DNA of 47,115 nt from Caldilineales bacterium (GTDB lineage Bacteria; Chloroflexota; Anaerolineae; JAAEKA01): contig JANWYQ010000102.1 in the NCBI GenBank assembly GCA_025055015.1, positions 1 through 47,115 on the forward strand, in the 5' to 3' direction. The position numbers and the translations under genes are program-made. Below the pieces are notes generated by a model. It did no database searches, had not been told where the DNA came from, and saw nothing but the letters and a program-made list of their open reading frames with translations. Positions 33,238-40,893 of the stretch are shown in pieces. Position 1 is the first letter of the stretch. Each line of letters starts with the position of its first letter.

Positions 33238-33266
33238 TTGACATACCTTTTTTTCCGTGCTATACT
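33238..33266 (+). promoter_or_regulatory. Sigma70-type promoter for rpoD
   Basis: TTGACA (33238-33243), 17-base spacer, TATACT (33261-33266). The expected start near 33273 would give a leader of about 270 bases before the rpoD start. The ~620-base divergent region (32926-33546) holds this promoter, the S1 promoter, a small GTAGC/GCTAC hairpin at 33191-33204 and a 34-codon frame in the leader (33319-33423). Confidence 0.88.
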
Positions 33267-33546
33267 GCAAACGATAGTGCATAAACACTAACACCGAGGC
33301 ACCTTGCTAACAAAGCCTGTGAACCAGCATATTTCCTCCTACGACCCGGCCGACGGGGAACACGAGGTGCCGGGCTTCCAGCAGCGTTCATTCACCAAAC
33401 ATCCCACAGGTCAGGTTCGCTAGTTCTGCGCTGCGCTGGTTGGCTGGCGCTGTAGCAAGGATTTGCCACGAGCACGACAGTTTCGCATTATGTCTATCCC
33501 TGTCCAAAGGAAAGAACCGAGACGGGATAGACGGGTTGATTTGCGT

Positions 33547-34725
33547 ATGACCGATGAGCTGACTCAAACCGGTAACACTGCACAAAACGATGCCCTCGCC
33601 GAGCTACTAGCCAGGGCAGCGCGCCAGGGCTACATCACCTACGACGAAATCCTGGAGACCCTGCCCGAAGTGGAGGAGCGCCTGGACGTGTTGGAAGACC
33701 TCTTTGCTCGGCTGCGCGAGATGGACATTCCGGTGCAGGACCAGGTGGAAGAAGGGGAAGAGGAAGCCGAGCTTCCCCCCAGCCGCGTGATCTCCGCCAA
33801 GGACGAGGATGACTTGGCGCTGGCTCGCGACGCAGTGGACCTGTATTTCCGGCAGATGGGTGCCCACCCGCTGCTCACGGCCGAGGAGGAGAAGATCCTG
33901 GCCAGCCGCGTGGTGGCAGGCAAGCGCGCGGCGCGGCGACTGGCACGCGCCTCCCAGCTGTCGCCGGAGGAGGAGGAAGAGCTCCGCGCTGCCGTGGAGC
34001 TGGGGCAGCAGGCGCGGCGCCGCATGATCGAGTCCAACAGTCGCCTGGTGATCAGCGTTGCCAAGCGCTACATCGGCCACGGCGTGCCCTTCCTGGATCT
34101 GATCCAGGAGGGCAACCTGGGGCTGATGCGCGCCGTGGACAAGTTCGACCCGGAGCGCGGCTACAAGTTCAGCACCTACGCCACCTGGTGGATCCGCCAG
34201 GCGGTCAGCCGCGCCGTCTCTGACCAGGGCCGCACCATCCGCCTGCCGGTCCACATGAGCGAGAAGCTGCTCAAGCTGCGCCGCACCAGCCAGGAGATGG
34301 AACAGACCCTGGGCCGCGAGCCAACGCCGGAGGAGCTGGCCGAGGCGTTGGACCTGCCCGCCGAGCGCGTTCATCGCTACCTACGCACGGCGGTGCGTCC
34401 TCTCTCGCTGGAACAACCGGTGGGCGAGGAAGAGGAGAGCACCCTGGGCCAGTTTATCGAGGACGACGACAGCCCGGAGCCGTCGGAGCGCGCCGAGCAA
34501 GCCCTGTTGCGCGAGAAGCTGGACGACCTGCTTGACACCTTGCAGCCGCGCGAGGAGCGCATCCTGCGTCTGCGCTACGGCCTGCTGGACGGGCACACCT
34601 ACACCCTGCAGGAGGTCGGCGAGATGTTCGGGCTGACGCGTGAGCGCATCCGCCAGATCGAACAGGAAGCCTTGGCGCGACTGCGCCACCCCAGCCGCAG
34701 CCGACAGCTGCGCGATTACCTGTGA
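33547..34725 (+). CDS. rpoD: Primary RNA polymerase sigma factor RpoD/SigA
   Basis: 392 residues if ATG 33547 is used; an in-frame ATG at 33490 would add 19 residues, and no clear Shine-Dalgarno decides between them. It has all housekeeping-sigma regions: an N-terminal region 1.1-like helix-rich start ([20 protein letters not shown]), region 1.2 ([20 protein letters not shown]), region 2 ([57 protein letters not shown]), region 3 ([20 protein letters not shown]) and region 4 ([20 protein letters not shown]). It is shorter than E. coli RpoD because the region 1.2-2.1 insertion is absent. It presumably recognises the TTGACA/TATAAT promoters seen across this window. Confidence 0.95.
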   Translation: MTDELTQTGNTAQNDALAELLARAARQGYITYDEILETLPEVEERLDVLEDLFARLREMDIPVQDQVEEGEEEAELPPSRVISAKDEDDLALARDAVDLYFRQMGAHPLLTAEEEKILASRVVAGKRAARRLARASQLSPEEEEELRAAVELGQQARRRMIESNSRLVISVAKRYIGHGVPFLDLIQEGNLGLMRAVDKFDPERGYKFSTYATWWIRQAVSRAVSDQGRTIRLPVHMSEKLLKLRRTSQEMEQTLGREPTPEELAEALDLPAERVHRYLRTAVRPLSLEQPVGEEEESTLGQFIEDDDSPEPSERAEQALLREKLDDLLDTLQPREERILRLRYGLLDGHTYTLQEVGEMFGLTRERIRQIEQEALARLRHPSRSRQLRDYL

Positions 34726-34732
34726 GGGTCGT

Positions 34733-35011
34733 ATGAGCCCACGTAAGTCCTCGGCTCGCCCGTCCGGCGGCTCCACCCCGCCGGCGTCCACGCGTTTTGT
34801 GCGCAGGCGACGGTCGGTGAAGCGCAGAAGATCAGACCAGCCCACCGGCGGGGCGCAGCCGTATGCGCCGCCGGAGCGGGCCCCGGAGCACGCGGAACCC
34901 CTGCCTGCAGCGCAGGACGTGCCGCTGCCTCTAGGGCCCCGAACCGTGGATCCCCCACCCCGAAATCCCAACGTCTTCAGCTTTACCTACACCGTCTGGA
35001 AGGGAAGCTGA
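34733..35011 (+). CDS. Small basic, Pro-rich hypothetical protein downstream of rpoD
   Basis: 92 residues from ATG 34733, 7 bases past the rpoD stop, with GAGGG 4 bases before the ATG. The first 40 residues are very basic (RFVRRRRSVKRRRS) and the middle is Pro/Ala-rich and probably disordered; the end reads NPNVFSFTYTVWK. No domain recognised. Its position right behind rpoD and before a strong terminator suggests co-transcription. Whether it is translated is uncertain. Confidence 0.5.
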   Translation: MSPRKSSARPSGGSTPPASTRFVRRRRSVKRRRSDQPTGGAQPYAPPERAPEHAEPLPAAQDVPLPLGPRTVDPPPRNPNVFSFTYTVWKGS

Positions 35012-35016
35012 CAACG

Positions 35017-35049
35017 CAGAAGGCCAACTCTCAAGGGGTTGGCCTTCTG
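35017..35049. terminator. Bidirectional terminator between the rpoD unit and the HAD phosphatase gene
   Basis: CAGAAGGCCAAC (35017-35028) and GTTGGCCTTCTG (35038-35049) make a perfect 12-bp stem with a 9-base loop, 5 bases beyond one stop and 5 bases before the convergent one. No long U-run follows on either strand. Confidence 0.75.
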
Positions 35050-35054
35050 TGCTG

Positions 35055-35714
35055 TTAGTAGAACTGCACGATGGGCCAGCCGCGGCGCAGGGCCAGCTGG
35101 CGCAAAGCCTTGTCCGGGTTCACCGCCACCGGATATCCCACCGCCTCCAGCAGCGGCAGGTCGTCAATGCTGTCGGTGTAGAAATAGCTGGCGGAGAGGT
35201 CAATCCCGTGGGCGGCTGCGTAACGCTGGGCCCAGTACAGCTTGCCCTCCCGAAAGCACATGGGCTCCACCACCCGGCCGGTAAAATGGCCCTCCCGAAC
35301 CTCGAACCGGGTAGCTAGCACGTCCTCAGGACAGATCTGCAGATAGGCCGCCAGCGGGTCGGCCGTGTAGCTGGGGGAGGCGGTGATGAGCGCCAGACGA
35401 TGGCCAGCCCGCCGATGCTGCTCGAGAAACTCTCGCCCGCGAGCCGCGACGTAGTTCACCAGCTGTTCCTCGAACCAGCGCTGAGAGAAGGCGATCCGGT
35501 CGGCCTCGCGCTGGCCGGCCATGCCGGCCACCAGCTGCCTCGTCAGGGTGGGGATGTCCAGCAGGCCCACCCGGTAGCGCAGCAGAACGGAAAGCAGCCT
35601 CAGCAGCTCCCGAGCGCTGATCTCTCCTCGGTCGCGCAGGTATCGGATCATTAAGATGCTGGAGCTGTCGCTCAACAGCGTGCGGTCCATGTCGAAGAAG
35701 GCAGCAATCGTCAC
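35055..35714 (-). CDS. HAD-superfamily subfamily IB phosphatase (SerB-like)
   Basis: About 219 residues. I prefer GTG 35714 (GGGAA 8 bases upstream) to ATG 35729, which has a purine-rich site directly abutting it. HAD motif I is FFDMDRTLL with the two catalytic aspartates, motif II is LITASPSY, and motif III/IV are the Lys in FREGKLYWAQ and YTDSIDDLPLLEAVG. The all-helical cap (ISARELLRLLSVLLRYRV) is typical of subfamily IB. These hydrolyse small phosphates such as phosphoserine; the substrate cannot be read here. Confidence 0.88.
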   Translation of the reverse strand: MTIAAFFDMDRTLLSDSSSILMIRYLRDRGEISARELLRLLSVLLRYRVGLLDIPTLTRQLVAGMAGQREADRIAFSQRWFEEQLVNYVAARGREFLEQHRRAGHRLALITASPSYTADPLAAYLQICPEDVLATRFEVREGHFTGRVVEPMCFREGKLYWAQRYAAAHGIDLSASYFYTDSIDDLPLLEAVGYPVAVNPDKALRQLALRRGWPIVQFY

Positions 35715-35745
35715 CGTGCTGTTTCCCATCTTCCGTCACGCTCAG

Positions 35746-35774
35746 TTGACATCGTCGGCGGTCCGCGCCATAAT
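35746..35774 (+). promoter_or_regulatory. Promoter for the Psd-like gene, predicted leaderless transcript
   Basis: TTGACA (35746-35751), 17-base spacer, CATAAT (35769-35774). The start of transcription would be about 35781, one base before the ATG at 35782, which has no Shine-Dalgarno. Confidence 0.7.
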
Positions 35775-35781
35775 TCACAAC

Positions 35782-36489
35782 ATGAGCATGGAAACCCCAG
35801 AGCTGGTTGAGGACGTCCAGCCGTTCAAGGTGTCGGCTCTAGAACAAAGCGGCGGCCTAGTCATGGCGCTGGCGACCCTGGGAACGCTGGCCCTTTGGCG
35901 ATGGCAGACGACCCGTCGGCGGGCCTGGTTCGCCGTAGCGGCCCTGACCTCTCTGACGTTGGCCGGCCTTTTCTGGCTCTACCGCGCGCCGCAGGGTCGC
36001 CGAGGCCCGGCCGGTCTAGCCAGCGATGCCGGCCCGCTGTGGCCGGTGGACGGCCGCCTCGCCGCCAGCGAGCGCTGTCACGAGACCCAGTTCCTGGGCG
36101 GACCGGCCCAACGGCTGGTGATCGCGGTGCCGGCGTGGATGCCGCAGGTGGTCTGGGCGCCGGGGGACGGCGTCGTCGCCTACCGCCGCTACGAGCCGGC
36201 CAATCGCTCCGCCGACGGCGCCGACAGCCTGTGGCTGGGGCTCACCCTCTCCTCGGGCGAGCGCTGGCTAATGCGGTGGGTGGCGTCTGCCTGGTGGCGG
36301 CCGGTGCCCTGGTTCGTAGCTCGACGCATCGTCTGCGGGCCCGACCTAGGGGACCGCGTGCACCGGGGCGAGGTTATCGGCCACCTGCCGCTGGGCGGCC
36401 GAGTAGAGCTCTACCTGCCGGCCGATGCGCTTGCGTTGACGATCCCGCTGGGGAGGCGCATCTGGGGCGGACGTCCCGTCTCTGCCTAG
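35782..36489 (+). CDS. Phosphatidylserine decarboxylase-like membrane protein lacking the pyruvoyl serine
   Basis: 235 residues from ATG 35782. Two membrane helices near residues 25-43 and 50-66 (GGLVMALATLGTLALW, FAVAALTSLTLAGLFWLY) precede a domain that resembles short-form Psd: VVWAPGDGVVAYRRYEP, then ARRIVCGPDLGDRVHRGEVI and LPLGGRVELYLP. In active short-form decarboxylases the last motif is a Gly-Ser-Arg/Thr where the Ser becomes the pyruvoyl group. Here Gly-Gly-Arg replaces it, so self-cleavage and activity are doubtful. Its TAG overlaps the convergent gene's TAG in a CTAG. Family call rests on the C-terminal pattern and is moderate. Confidence 0.6.
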   Translation: MSMETPELVEDVQPFKVSALEQSGGLVMALATLGTLALWRWQTTRRRAWFAVAALTSLTLAGLFWLYRAPQGRRGPAGLASDAGPLWPVDGRLAASERCHETQFLGGPAQRLVIAVPAWMPQVVWAPGDGVVAYRRYEPANRSADGADSLWLGLTLSSGERWLMRWVASAWWRPVPWFVARRIVCGPDLGDRVHRGEVIGHLPLGGRVELYLPADALALTIPLGRRIWGGRPVSA

Positions 36490-37691
36490 CCCTGGTCCAG
36501 CAACCGCCGGTCTGCGTCGGGCGGCAGGCCCAAGTCTCTGCCCGAGCGCATGCCTGGCGCCGGGGGCGTGTCGTCTAACACCCGGCCGGCTGCGTCAGGA
36601 GGCAAGCCCAGCTCCTGTCCGGAGCGGACGCTCGGCGGTTGGGCGGGCGCAGAGGGCATCACCGCTCGGCTCTCGGTGGGCTGGGGCGCTATCGGGCCTG
36701 CCGGCGCCGCCGGCCGCGTCGGGGGATAGGGTTGGCTGCCGAAGCGCGTCAGCACCAGGGCGCCGGTGCCGAGGAAGAGCACCAAGAGCCCGAAAACGAA
36801 GTCCATGCACCACACCAGGCTGACCAGGAAATAGACCAACAGCAGCAACACCGTGCCCACCGCAGCCTCGAGCGCCGGGTTGGAGGACCGCAGCCTGAAC
36901 ACCTCGGCCAGCTTGTGGCCGACCACCCATCCCGTGGCAATCCATGACACGACCACCACCGCCATCAGGGCCAGGCCCAAGACCAGGGCGAAGGGGATCA
37001 GACAGAGGGTGATCACCATCACCACCATCAGCCCCAAGGCCAGCACCCAGGTCAGCAGGCCCACCGCGAACGCCAGAAAGGGCTGCTCCATCTCGGTACG
37101 CCCGATGCGCTCCATCCCTTGAGGCCAAATGGCCGTCACCACCAACGCCAGAGCGCCGAAGGCCAGGCTCAAGGCCACAGCCTGCACCAACCGCAGGAAC
37201 TGTCGGAGCAGCCAGTCCCAGGGCTGTTCCGACGCCCCGGGCCCTCGGCTCTCGCTAAACGGCACCAGGGGCGCAAAGGGCGACATCTCCGACGGGCTGA
37301 GCCCCACTCCCTCGCGCACGGTCCCGGTGACCACGGCGCCGGGGGCGCGGTCCACCGTTCCCCCGAAGACCACCACGTCCCCGTCCACGCGCGCGGTGCT
37401 GGCCAACATCACCCTGCCGCCCAGAAGAGCGATGTCACCGTTGACAGCGCCCGCCACGTCTACGCTGCCGCCGGTGACGATCACGTCCCCGTCCACGCGC
37501 GACCCCGGCTCCAGGCGCACGTCGCCGCCCACCACCGCCAGGCCGCCGGTGATGGCCTCCCCGCGCTCCAGGGTGTAGCTGCCGCCCAGGATCAACTTGC
37601 CGGGCTGCGGCCCCTGGGCCAGGACCGGAAACGCCACCAGCGCCGTCAGGGCCAGGGCCACCAGCATTGTCCAAGCTAGTCTCTTCGCCAT
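36486..37691 (-). CDS. Bactofilin-like/polymer-forming membrane protein of the ECF sigma operon
   Basis: 401 residues. A signal peptide (MLVALALTALVAFPVLAQG, residues ~9-27) is followed by a beta-helix-like region ~35-125 with bactofilin-type repeats (GGLAVVGGDVRLEPGSRVDG, DVIVTGGSVDVAG, NGDIALLGGRV, DGDVVVFGGTV). Then come four to five membrane helices from ~170 to ~315 and a disordered C-terminal tail with a duplicated motif (SGQELGLPPDAAGRVL and SGRDLGLPPDADRRLL). It follows the anti-sigma gene by 18 bases in the same direction, so it may work with an envelope-stress pathway. Function is unknown. Several apparently plausible reading frames on the opposite strand are shadows of this region. 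Confidence 0.75.
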   Translation of the reverse strand: MAKRLAWTMLVALALTALVAFPVLAQGPQPGKLILGGSYTLERGEAITGGLAVVGGDVRLEPGSRVDGDVIVTGGSVDVAGAVNGDIALLGGRVMLASTARVDGDVVVFGGTVDRAPGAVVTGTVREGVGLSPSEMSPFAPLVPFSESRGPGASEQPWDWLLRQFLRLVQAVALSLAFGALALVVTAIWPQGMERIGRTEMEQPFLAFAVGLLTWVLALGLMVVMVITLCLIPFALVLGLALMAVVVVSWIATGWVVGHKLAEVFRLRSSNPALEAAVGTVLLLLVYFLVSLVWCMDFVFGLLVLFLGTGALVLTRFGSQPYPPTRPAAPAGPIAPQPTESRAVMPSAPAQPPSVRSGQELGLPPDAAGRVLDDTPPAPGMRSGRDLGLPPDADRRLLDQG

Positions 37692-37709
37692 GCTGCACCT
37701 CGCACACCC

Positions 37710-38282
37710 TCAGGAGTTGGACGGCGTCTGCCGCGGCGGGATCAACCGAAGCCACAGAAACGCCAGCGCTACCAACAGCACGCTGAGGAACAGCGTTACC
37801 AACGGCGCGGCGGCGCTGGCCGCCAGCCCGCTGCGCAACGCCAGCAGGTTGCCGACGGCCAGCGCAACAAGCTGCCCAACGAACCCCAGCAGCTCCGCCA
37901 GATGGAGCTGGGCCGTCGGATTGGTGGCCAGCCACAGCGCAACAGCCACCGCTGCGCTCAGCACCACCAGCGTCCACACCAACAGGGTGCCGCCGATCAG
38001 CACCAGGCCGCCCAGCAGACGCTCGCGGCTTGCTTGGCGCCGGCGCAACCGCTGATCCACTCGGGCCACGAAGCCTGGAGCCGGGCCCACCAGCGGAGCA
38101 GCCATCAGCATGCGGTCGAGCTGTTGCCAGGTGAGCCAGCGGCTGCGACACTGGGCGCAACTCGCGAGGTGCTGGTGGAAGGCCTGCTGCTCCGGCGGGC
38201 TGAGCAGCGCGTCCAGGGCCAGCGACATGGTCATGGTCGTGATGTGTGCTGTTGGCTCGCTTGGTGAAGAAAAGGTACTCAT
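37710..38282 (-). CDS. Zinc-finger anti-sigma factor, membrane-bound
   Basis: 190 residues from ATG 38282. The N-terminal ~50 residues hold the anti-sigma zinc-finger helix pattern: LDALLSPPEQQAFHQHLASC, AQC, giving His-X3-Cys-X2-Cys. Membrane helices follow near residues 90-120 (LLGGLVLIGGTLLVWTLVVL), then further hydrophobic stretches around 135-180. It lies between the ECF sigma gene (91 bases upstream) and the bactofilin-like gene, so it most likely holds that sigma at the membrane. Partner inferred from the operon. Confidence 0.85.
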   Translation of the reverse strand: MSTFSSPSEPTAHITTMTMSLALDALLSPPEQQAFHQHLASCAQCRSRWLTWQQLDRMLMAAPLVGPAPGFVARVDQRLRRRQASRERLLGGLVLIGGTLLVWTLVVLSAAVAVALWLATNPTAQLHLAELLGFVGQLVALAVGNLLALRSGLAASAAAPLVTLFLSVLLVALAFLWLRLIPPRQTPSNS

Positions 38283-38373
38283 AGCACGTCGTCCACCTGC
38301 TTGCGGTTGCCAAGGCCGCTCCGCCCGGCGGGCCACGCCGAGGGCCGGCCCTTCGCTTGCCCATCTCCTCGGG

Positions 38374-39012
38374 TCAAGCCAGAGGCGCGTGGGCGATGGC
38401 GCGGCTCACGCGCGGGGACCGCGAGGGCTCCTTTACCGTGGCGGTCGTTGCGTGGCCCTCGCCGGGCTGCGCCTCTAACATCTCGGCCAGCTGCAGCCGG
38501 GCGCGATGCAGCCTCGACTTGAGCGCGGCCTCGGTGATGCCCATGATCTCGGCGATCTCCTTGTAGGACAGGTCATACCAGTAGCGCAACACCACGGGCG
38601 TGCGGTACTCCGGCTCCAGGCGGTTGATCAGAGCCTGCAGCTCGCGCGCCTGTTCGGCGCGCAGCGCGGCTGCGTCCGGCTGCTCTCCGTCGCCCGTCAG
38701 CCACTCCACAGAGGGGTCGTCCTCCACCGAGAGCCACACGAAGCGTCGCCGCCGCAGCCGGTCAATGCAGTGGTGGCTCGCAATGGACAGCAGCCAGTTG
38801 CTGAACTTCATGTCCGGCTGGTAGGTGTGCAGGCGGGAGAAGGCCTTGAGGAAGGTCTCCTGGGCCGCGTCCTCAGCGTCGGCGGCGTTGCCGAGCAGGC
38901 GATAGGCCAGGTTGTAGACCGGCACCTGGTACGCCTGCACCAGCTTGCCGAACGCGTTGCGGTCCCCGCGCAGGGCCGCCTCCAGCCAGGCACTTTCGTT
39001 GTGATCAACCAC
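38374..39012 (-). CDS. ECF-type RNA polymerase sigma factor
   Basis: 212 residues from GTG 39012, fixed by GGAG 7 bases upstream; an earlier frame extension lacks a ribosome site. Region 2 is clear (FGKLVQAYQVPVYNLAYRLL, DAEDAAQETFLKAFSRLHTY, KFSNWLLSIASHHCIDRLRR) and region 4 ends with the helix-turn-helix LSYKEIAEIMGITEAALKSR. It lacks regions 1 and 3, as ECF factors do. The C-terminal ~30 residues past region 4 are an extra tail. It heads the sigma/anti-sigma/bactofilin-like operon. Confidence 0.93.
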   Translation of the reverse strand: MVDHNESAWLEAALRGDRNAFGKLVQAYQVPVYNLAYRLLGNAADAEDAAQETFLKAFSRLHTYQPDMKFSNWLLSIASHHCIDRLRRRRFVWLSVEDDPSVEWLTGDGEQPDAAALRAEQARELQALINRLEPEYRTPVVLRYWYDLSYKEIAEIMGITEAALKSRLHRARLQLAEMLEAQPGEGHATTATVKEPSRSPRVSRAIAHAPLA

Positions 39013-39071
39013 GGTAGGGCTCCAAAGGCTCGATCCGAAGGGAACAGGCCAGGCGATCACCGAGCTGTTGC

Positions 39072-39100
39072 ATTCTACCATACGCCCCAGGAAGGGCCAA
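39072..39100 (-). promoter_or_regulatory. Promoter for the ECF sigma operon
   Basis: On the minus strand TTGGCC (39095-39100), 17-base spacer, TAGAAT (39072-39077), giving a leader of about 53 bases. It looks like a housekeeping promoter; I see no ECF-type autoregulatory motif (such as GGAAC-16-CGT). Confidence 0.6.
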
Positions 39101-39133
39101 GGTTTCCGGCGCAAACGGGGCCCGGCCAGGAGC

Positions 39134-39162
39134 TTGACTTTTCCCCTGCGGCGGAGTATGCT
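39134..39162 (+). promoter_or_regulatory. Promoter for the deoxynucleoside kinase pair
   Basis: TTGACT (39134-39139), 17-base spacer, TATGCT (39157-39162). Transcription would start near 39169, which rules out the in-frame ATG at 39158 and supports the GTG at 39200 as the start of the first kinase. Confidence 0.7.
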
Positions 39163-39199
39163 TCGGCCTGCAACACCTCAACCCATCCCCAGAGGCGCC

Positions 39200-40240
39200 G
39201 TGAGCTCCGATCTCTACATCGCCGTCGAAGGACCCATCGGCGTGGGCAAGACCACCCTGGCCCGCATCCTGAGCCAGGAGCTGGGCGGCCAGCTCATGCT
39301 GGAGGTCTTCGAGGAGAACCCCTTTCTCTCCGACTTCTACGCCGACCGGGCGCGCTACGCCTTTCAAACGCAGATTTTCTTCCTGCTGAGCCGCTACCGG
39401 CAACAACAGGAGCTGGCCAACAGGCTGCTCTCCGATGGCCTCGTCGTCAGCGACTACCTGTTCGACAAGGACCGGCTCTTTGCGCACCTAAACCTGTCGG
39501 GCGACGAGCTGGCGGTCTACGAGCGGGTGCACGCTGCCCTCGGCGAGAAGACCCCTGTGCCCACCCTGGTGGTGTACCTGCGCGCGTCCACCGATGTGCT
39601 GATGAGCCGCATCGCCTTCCGCGATCGCTCCTACGAGCGCGCCATGTCGCGGCAGTACATAGACGACCTGCGCCGCGCCTACGAGCGCTTCTTCGCCGAC
39701 TACACGGCAGCGCCGGTGCTGTCGGTGGACACGAACGAGCTGAACGTGGTGGCCAACGAGGAGGACCGTCGCCGGGTGGTGAGCCAGGTGCGGGTTGCGC
39801 TGGAGCAGCGCGCAGTCCAGCAGCCTCTGCCGGAGCTGGCGGCGGCCCTGGGGGAGGCCGCCGTGCCGGTGGCGCGCGGGCAGCAGCGGCTGGGCGACCT
39901 GCAGCGTTGGCAGCGGCTGCGCGACCAGGCCCTGGGCCTGCTGCCCGGCCTCTACCTGGACTACCTGGGGCTGGCTGCCGAGCTGGGCGCGCTGGGTCAG
40001 GAGCTGCGCAGCCTGTGGCTGGCCGAGGCCCCCTGGCCGAGCGAGGCCGCTGCGCTGCGGGACTTGAGCAGCCAGCGGCTGCAGGAGGCGCGAGATCGGC
40101 TGCGCAGCCGGCTGGCGGAGGCCCTCACCTACCTGCTGAAGATCGCCAACGACACGGGTATTGACCTGGAGGCGGCCTATCTGGCCCAGGCCGGCAGCCG
40201 TCCTCCACGGGAGCAGGCGCAGGAGAAGCCTGTCCTATGA
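39200..40240 (+). CDS. Deoxynucleoside kinase fused to a C-terminal MazG-like domain
   Basis: 346 residues from GTG 39200 (AGAGG just upstream; the promoter excludes earlier starts). Residues ~1-205 are a deoxynucleoside kinase: P-loop VEGPIGVGKTTLARIL, then EENPFLSDFYADRARYAFQT, IFFLLSRYRQ, VSDYLFDKDRLFA, and VVYLRASTDVLMSRIAFRDR. It phosphorylates deoxynucleosides for salvage. Residues ~245-330 are extra: GLYLDYLGLAAELGALGQEL and RLAEALTYLLKIANDTGIDL. These resemble the helices of MazG-type NTP pyrophosphohydrolases (ELGEL.., E-L-A-D-LLLY-LL-LA-GIDL), though the usual ExxD metal motif reads EALT here. The stop overlaps the next start (ATGA). Confidence 0.85.
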   Translation: MSSDLYIAVEGPIGVGKTTLARILSQELGGQLMLEVFEENPFLSDFYADRARYAFQTQIFFLLSRYRQQQELANRLLSDGLVVSDYLFDKDRLFAHLNLSGDELAVYERVHAALGEKTPVPTLVVYLRASTDVLMSRIAFRDRSYERAMSRQYIDDLRRAYERFFADYTAAPVLSVDTNELNVVANEEDRRRVVSQVRVALEQRAVQQPLPELAAALGEAAVPVARGQQRLGDLQRWQRLRDQALGLLPGLYLDYLGLAAELGALGQELRSLWLAEAPWPSEAAALRDLSSQRLQEARDRLRSRLAEALTYLLKIANDTGIDLEAAYLAQAGSRPPREQAQEKPVL

Positions 40241-40875
40241 TCAAACGGTTCGTGGCCATTGCCGGCAACGTCGGCGTCGGCAAGTCCACCCTCACCCAGC
40301 TGCTCAGCCAGCGACTGGGCTGGGTACCCTTCCCCGAGGCCGTGGACGAGAACCCCTACCTGGCCGACTTCTACGCCGACATGCGGCGGTGGAGCTTTCA
40401 CTCCCAGATCTTTTTCCTCAGCCGCCGCCTGCGGCACCACCGCCAGCTCCTGGACCACCCCACCTCGGTGGTGCAGGACCGCAGCGTCTACGAGGACGCC
40501 GAGGTGTTCGCCCGCAACCTGTACGAACAGGGCCTCATGGACGAGCGGGATCACCGCAGCTACCGCGAGCTCTACGAGGTGCTGATCCTCTTCCTGCCGC
40601 CGCCCGACCTAGTGGTCTACTTGCGCGCGTCGGTAGACACGCTGCTGGCCCGCATCCGCCAGCGCGGCCGCGCGTTCGAGCGCGACATCTCTCCCACCTA
40701 CTTGGCACAGCTTAATCGCCTATACGAAAGATGGATCGAAACTTTCGACCTCTGCCCGGTGCTCACGGTGCCCGCGGACAGCCTGGACTTCGTCCACACC
40801 CCCGAACACTTGGACCTGATCGTGGAGAAGATCCAGGAGAAGCTGAGCGGCAAAGAGGTAGTCGTCTTCGACTAG
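40237..40875 (+). CDS. Deoxynucleoside kinase
   Basis: 212 residues from ATG 40237, overlapping the previous gene by 4 bases. P-loop AIAGNVGVGKSTLTQLLSQ, then VDENPYLADFYADMRRWSFH, QIFFLSRRLRHH, the DRS motif in VVQDRSVYEDAEVFARNL, and VVYLRASVDTLLARIRQRGR with the lid arginines. It is the size of a bacterial dAK/dGK. Tandem kinase genes of this kind in other bacteria encode a heterodimeric deoxyadenosine/deoxyguanosine or deoxycytidine kinase, so the two products here may pair. Confidence 0.93.
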   Translation: MIKRFVAIAGNVGVGKSTLTQLLSQRLGWVPFPEAVDENPYLADFYADMRRWSFHSQIFFLSRRLRHHRQLLDHPTSVVQDRSVYEDAEVFARNLYEQGLMDERDHRSYRELYEVLILFLPPPDLVVYLRASVDTLLARIRQRGRAFERDISPTYLAQLNRLYERWIETFDLCPVLTVPADSLDFVHTPEHLDLIVEKIQEKLSGKEVVVFD

Positions 40876-40893
40876 GCAGCTACGCGCAAAGGA

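Noticed and set aside
38506-40164. A long plus-strand frame overlapping the ECF sigma and kinase genes
   Set aside because: It crosses a divergent promoter region and gives low-complexity text; the overlapping frames encode recognisable proteins.
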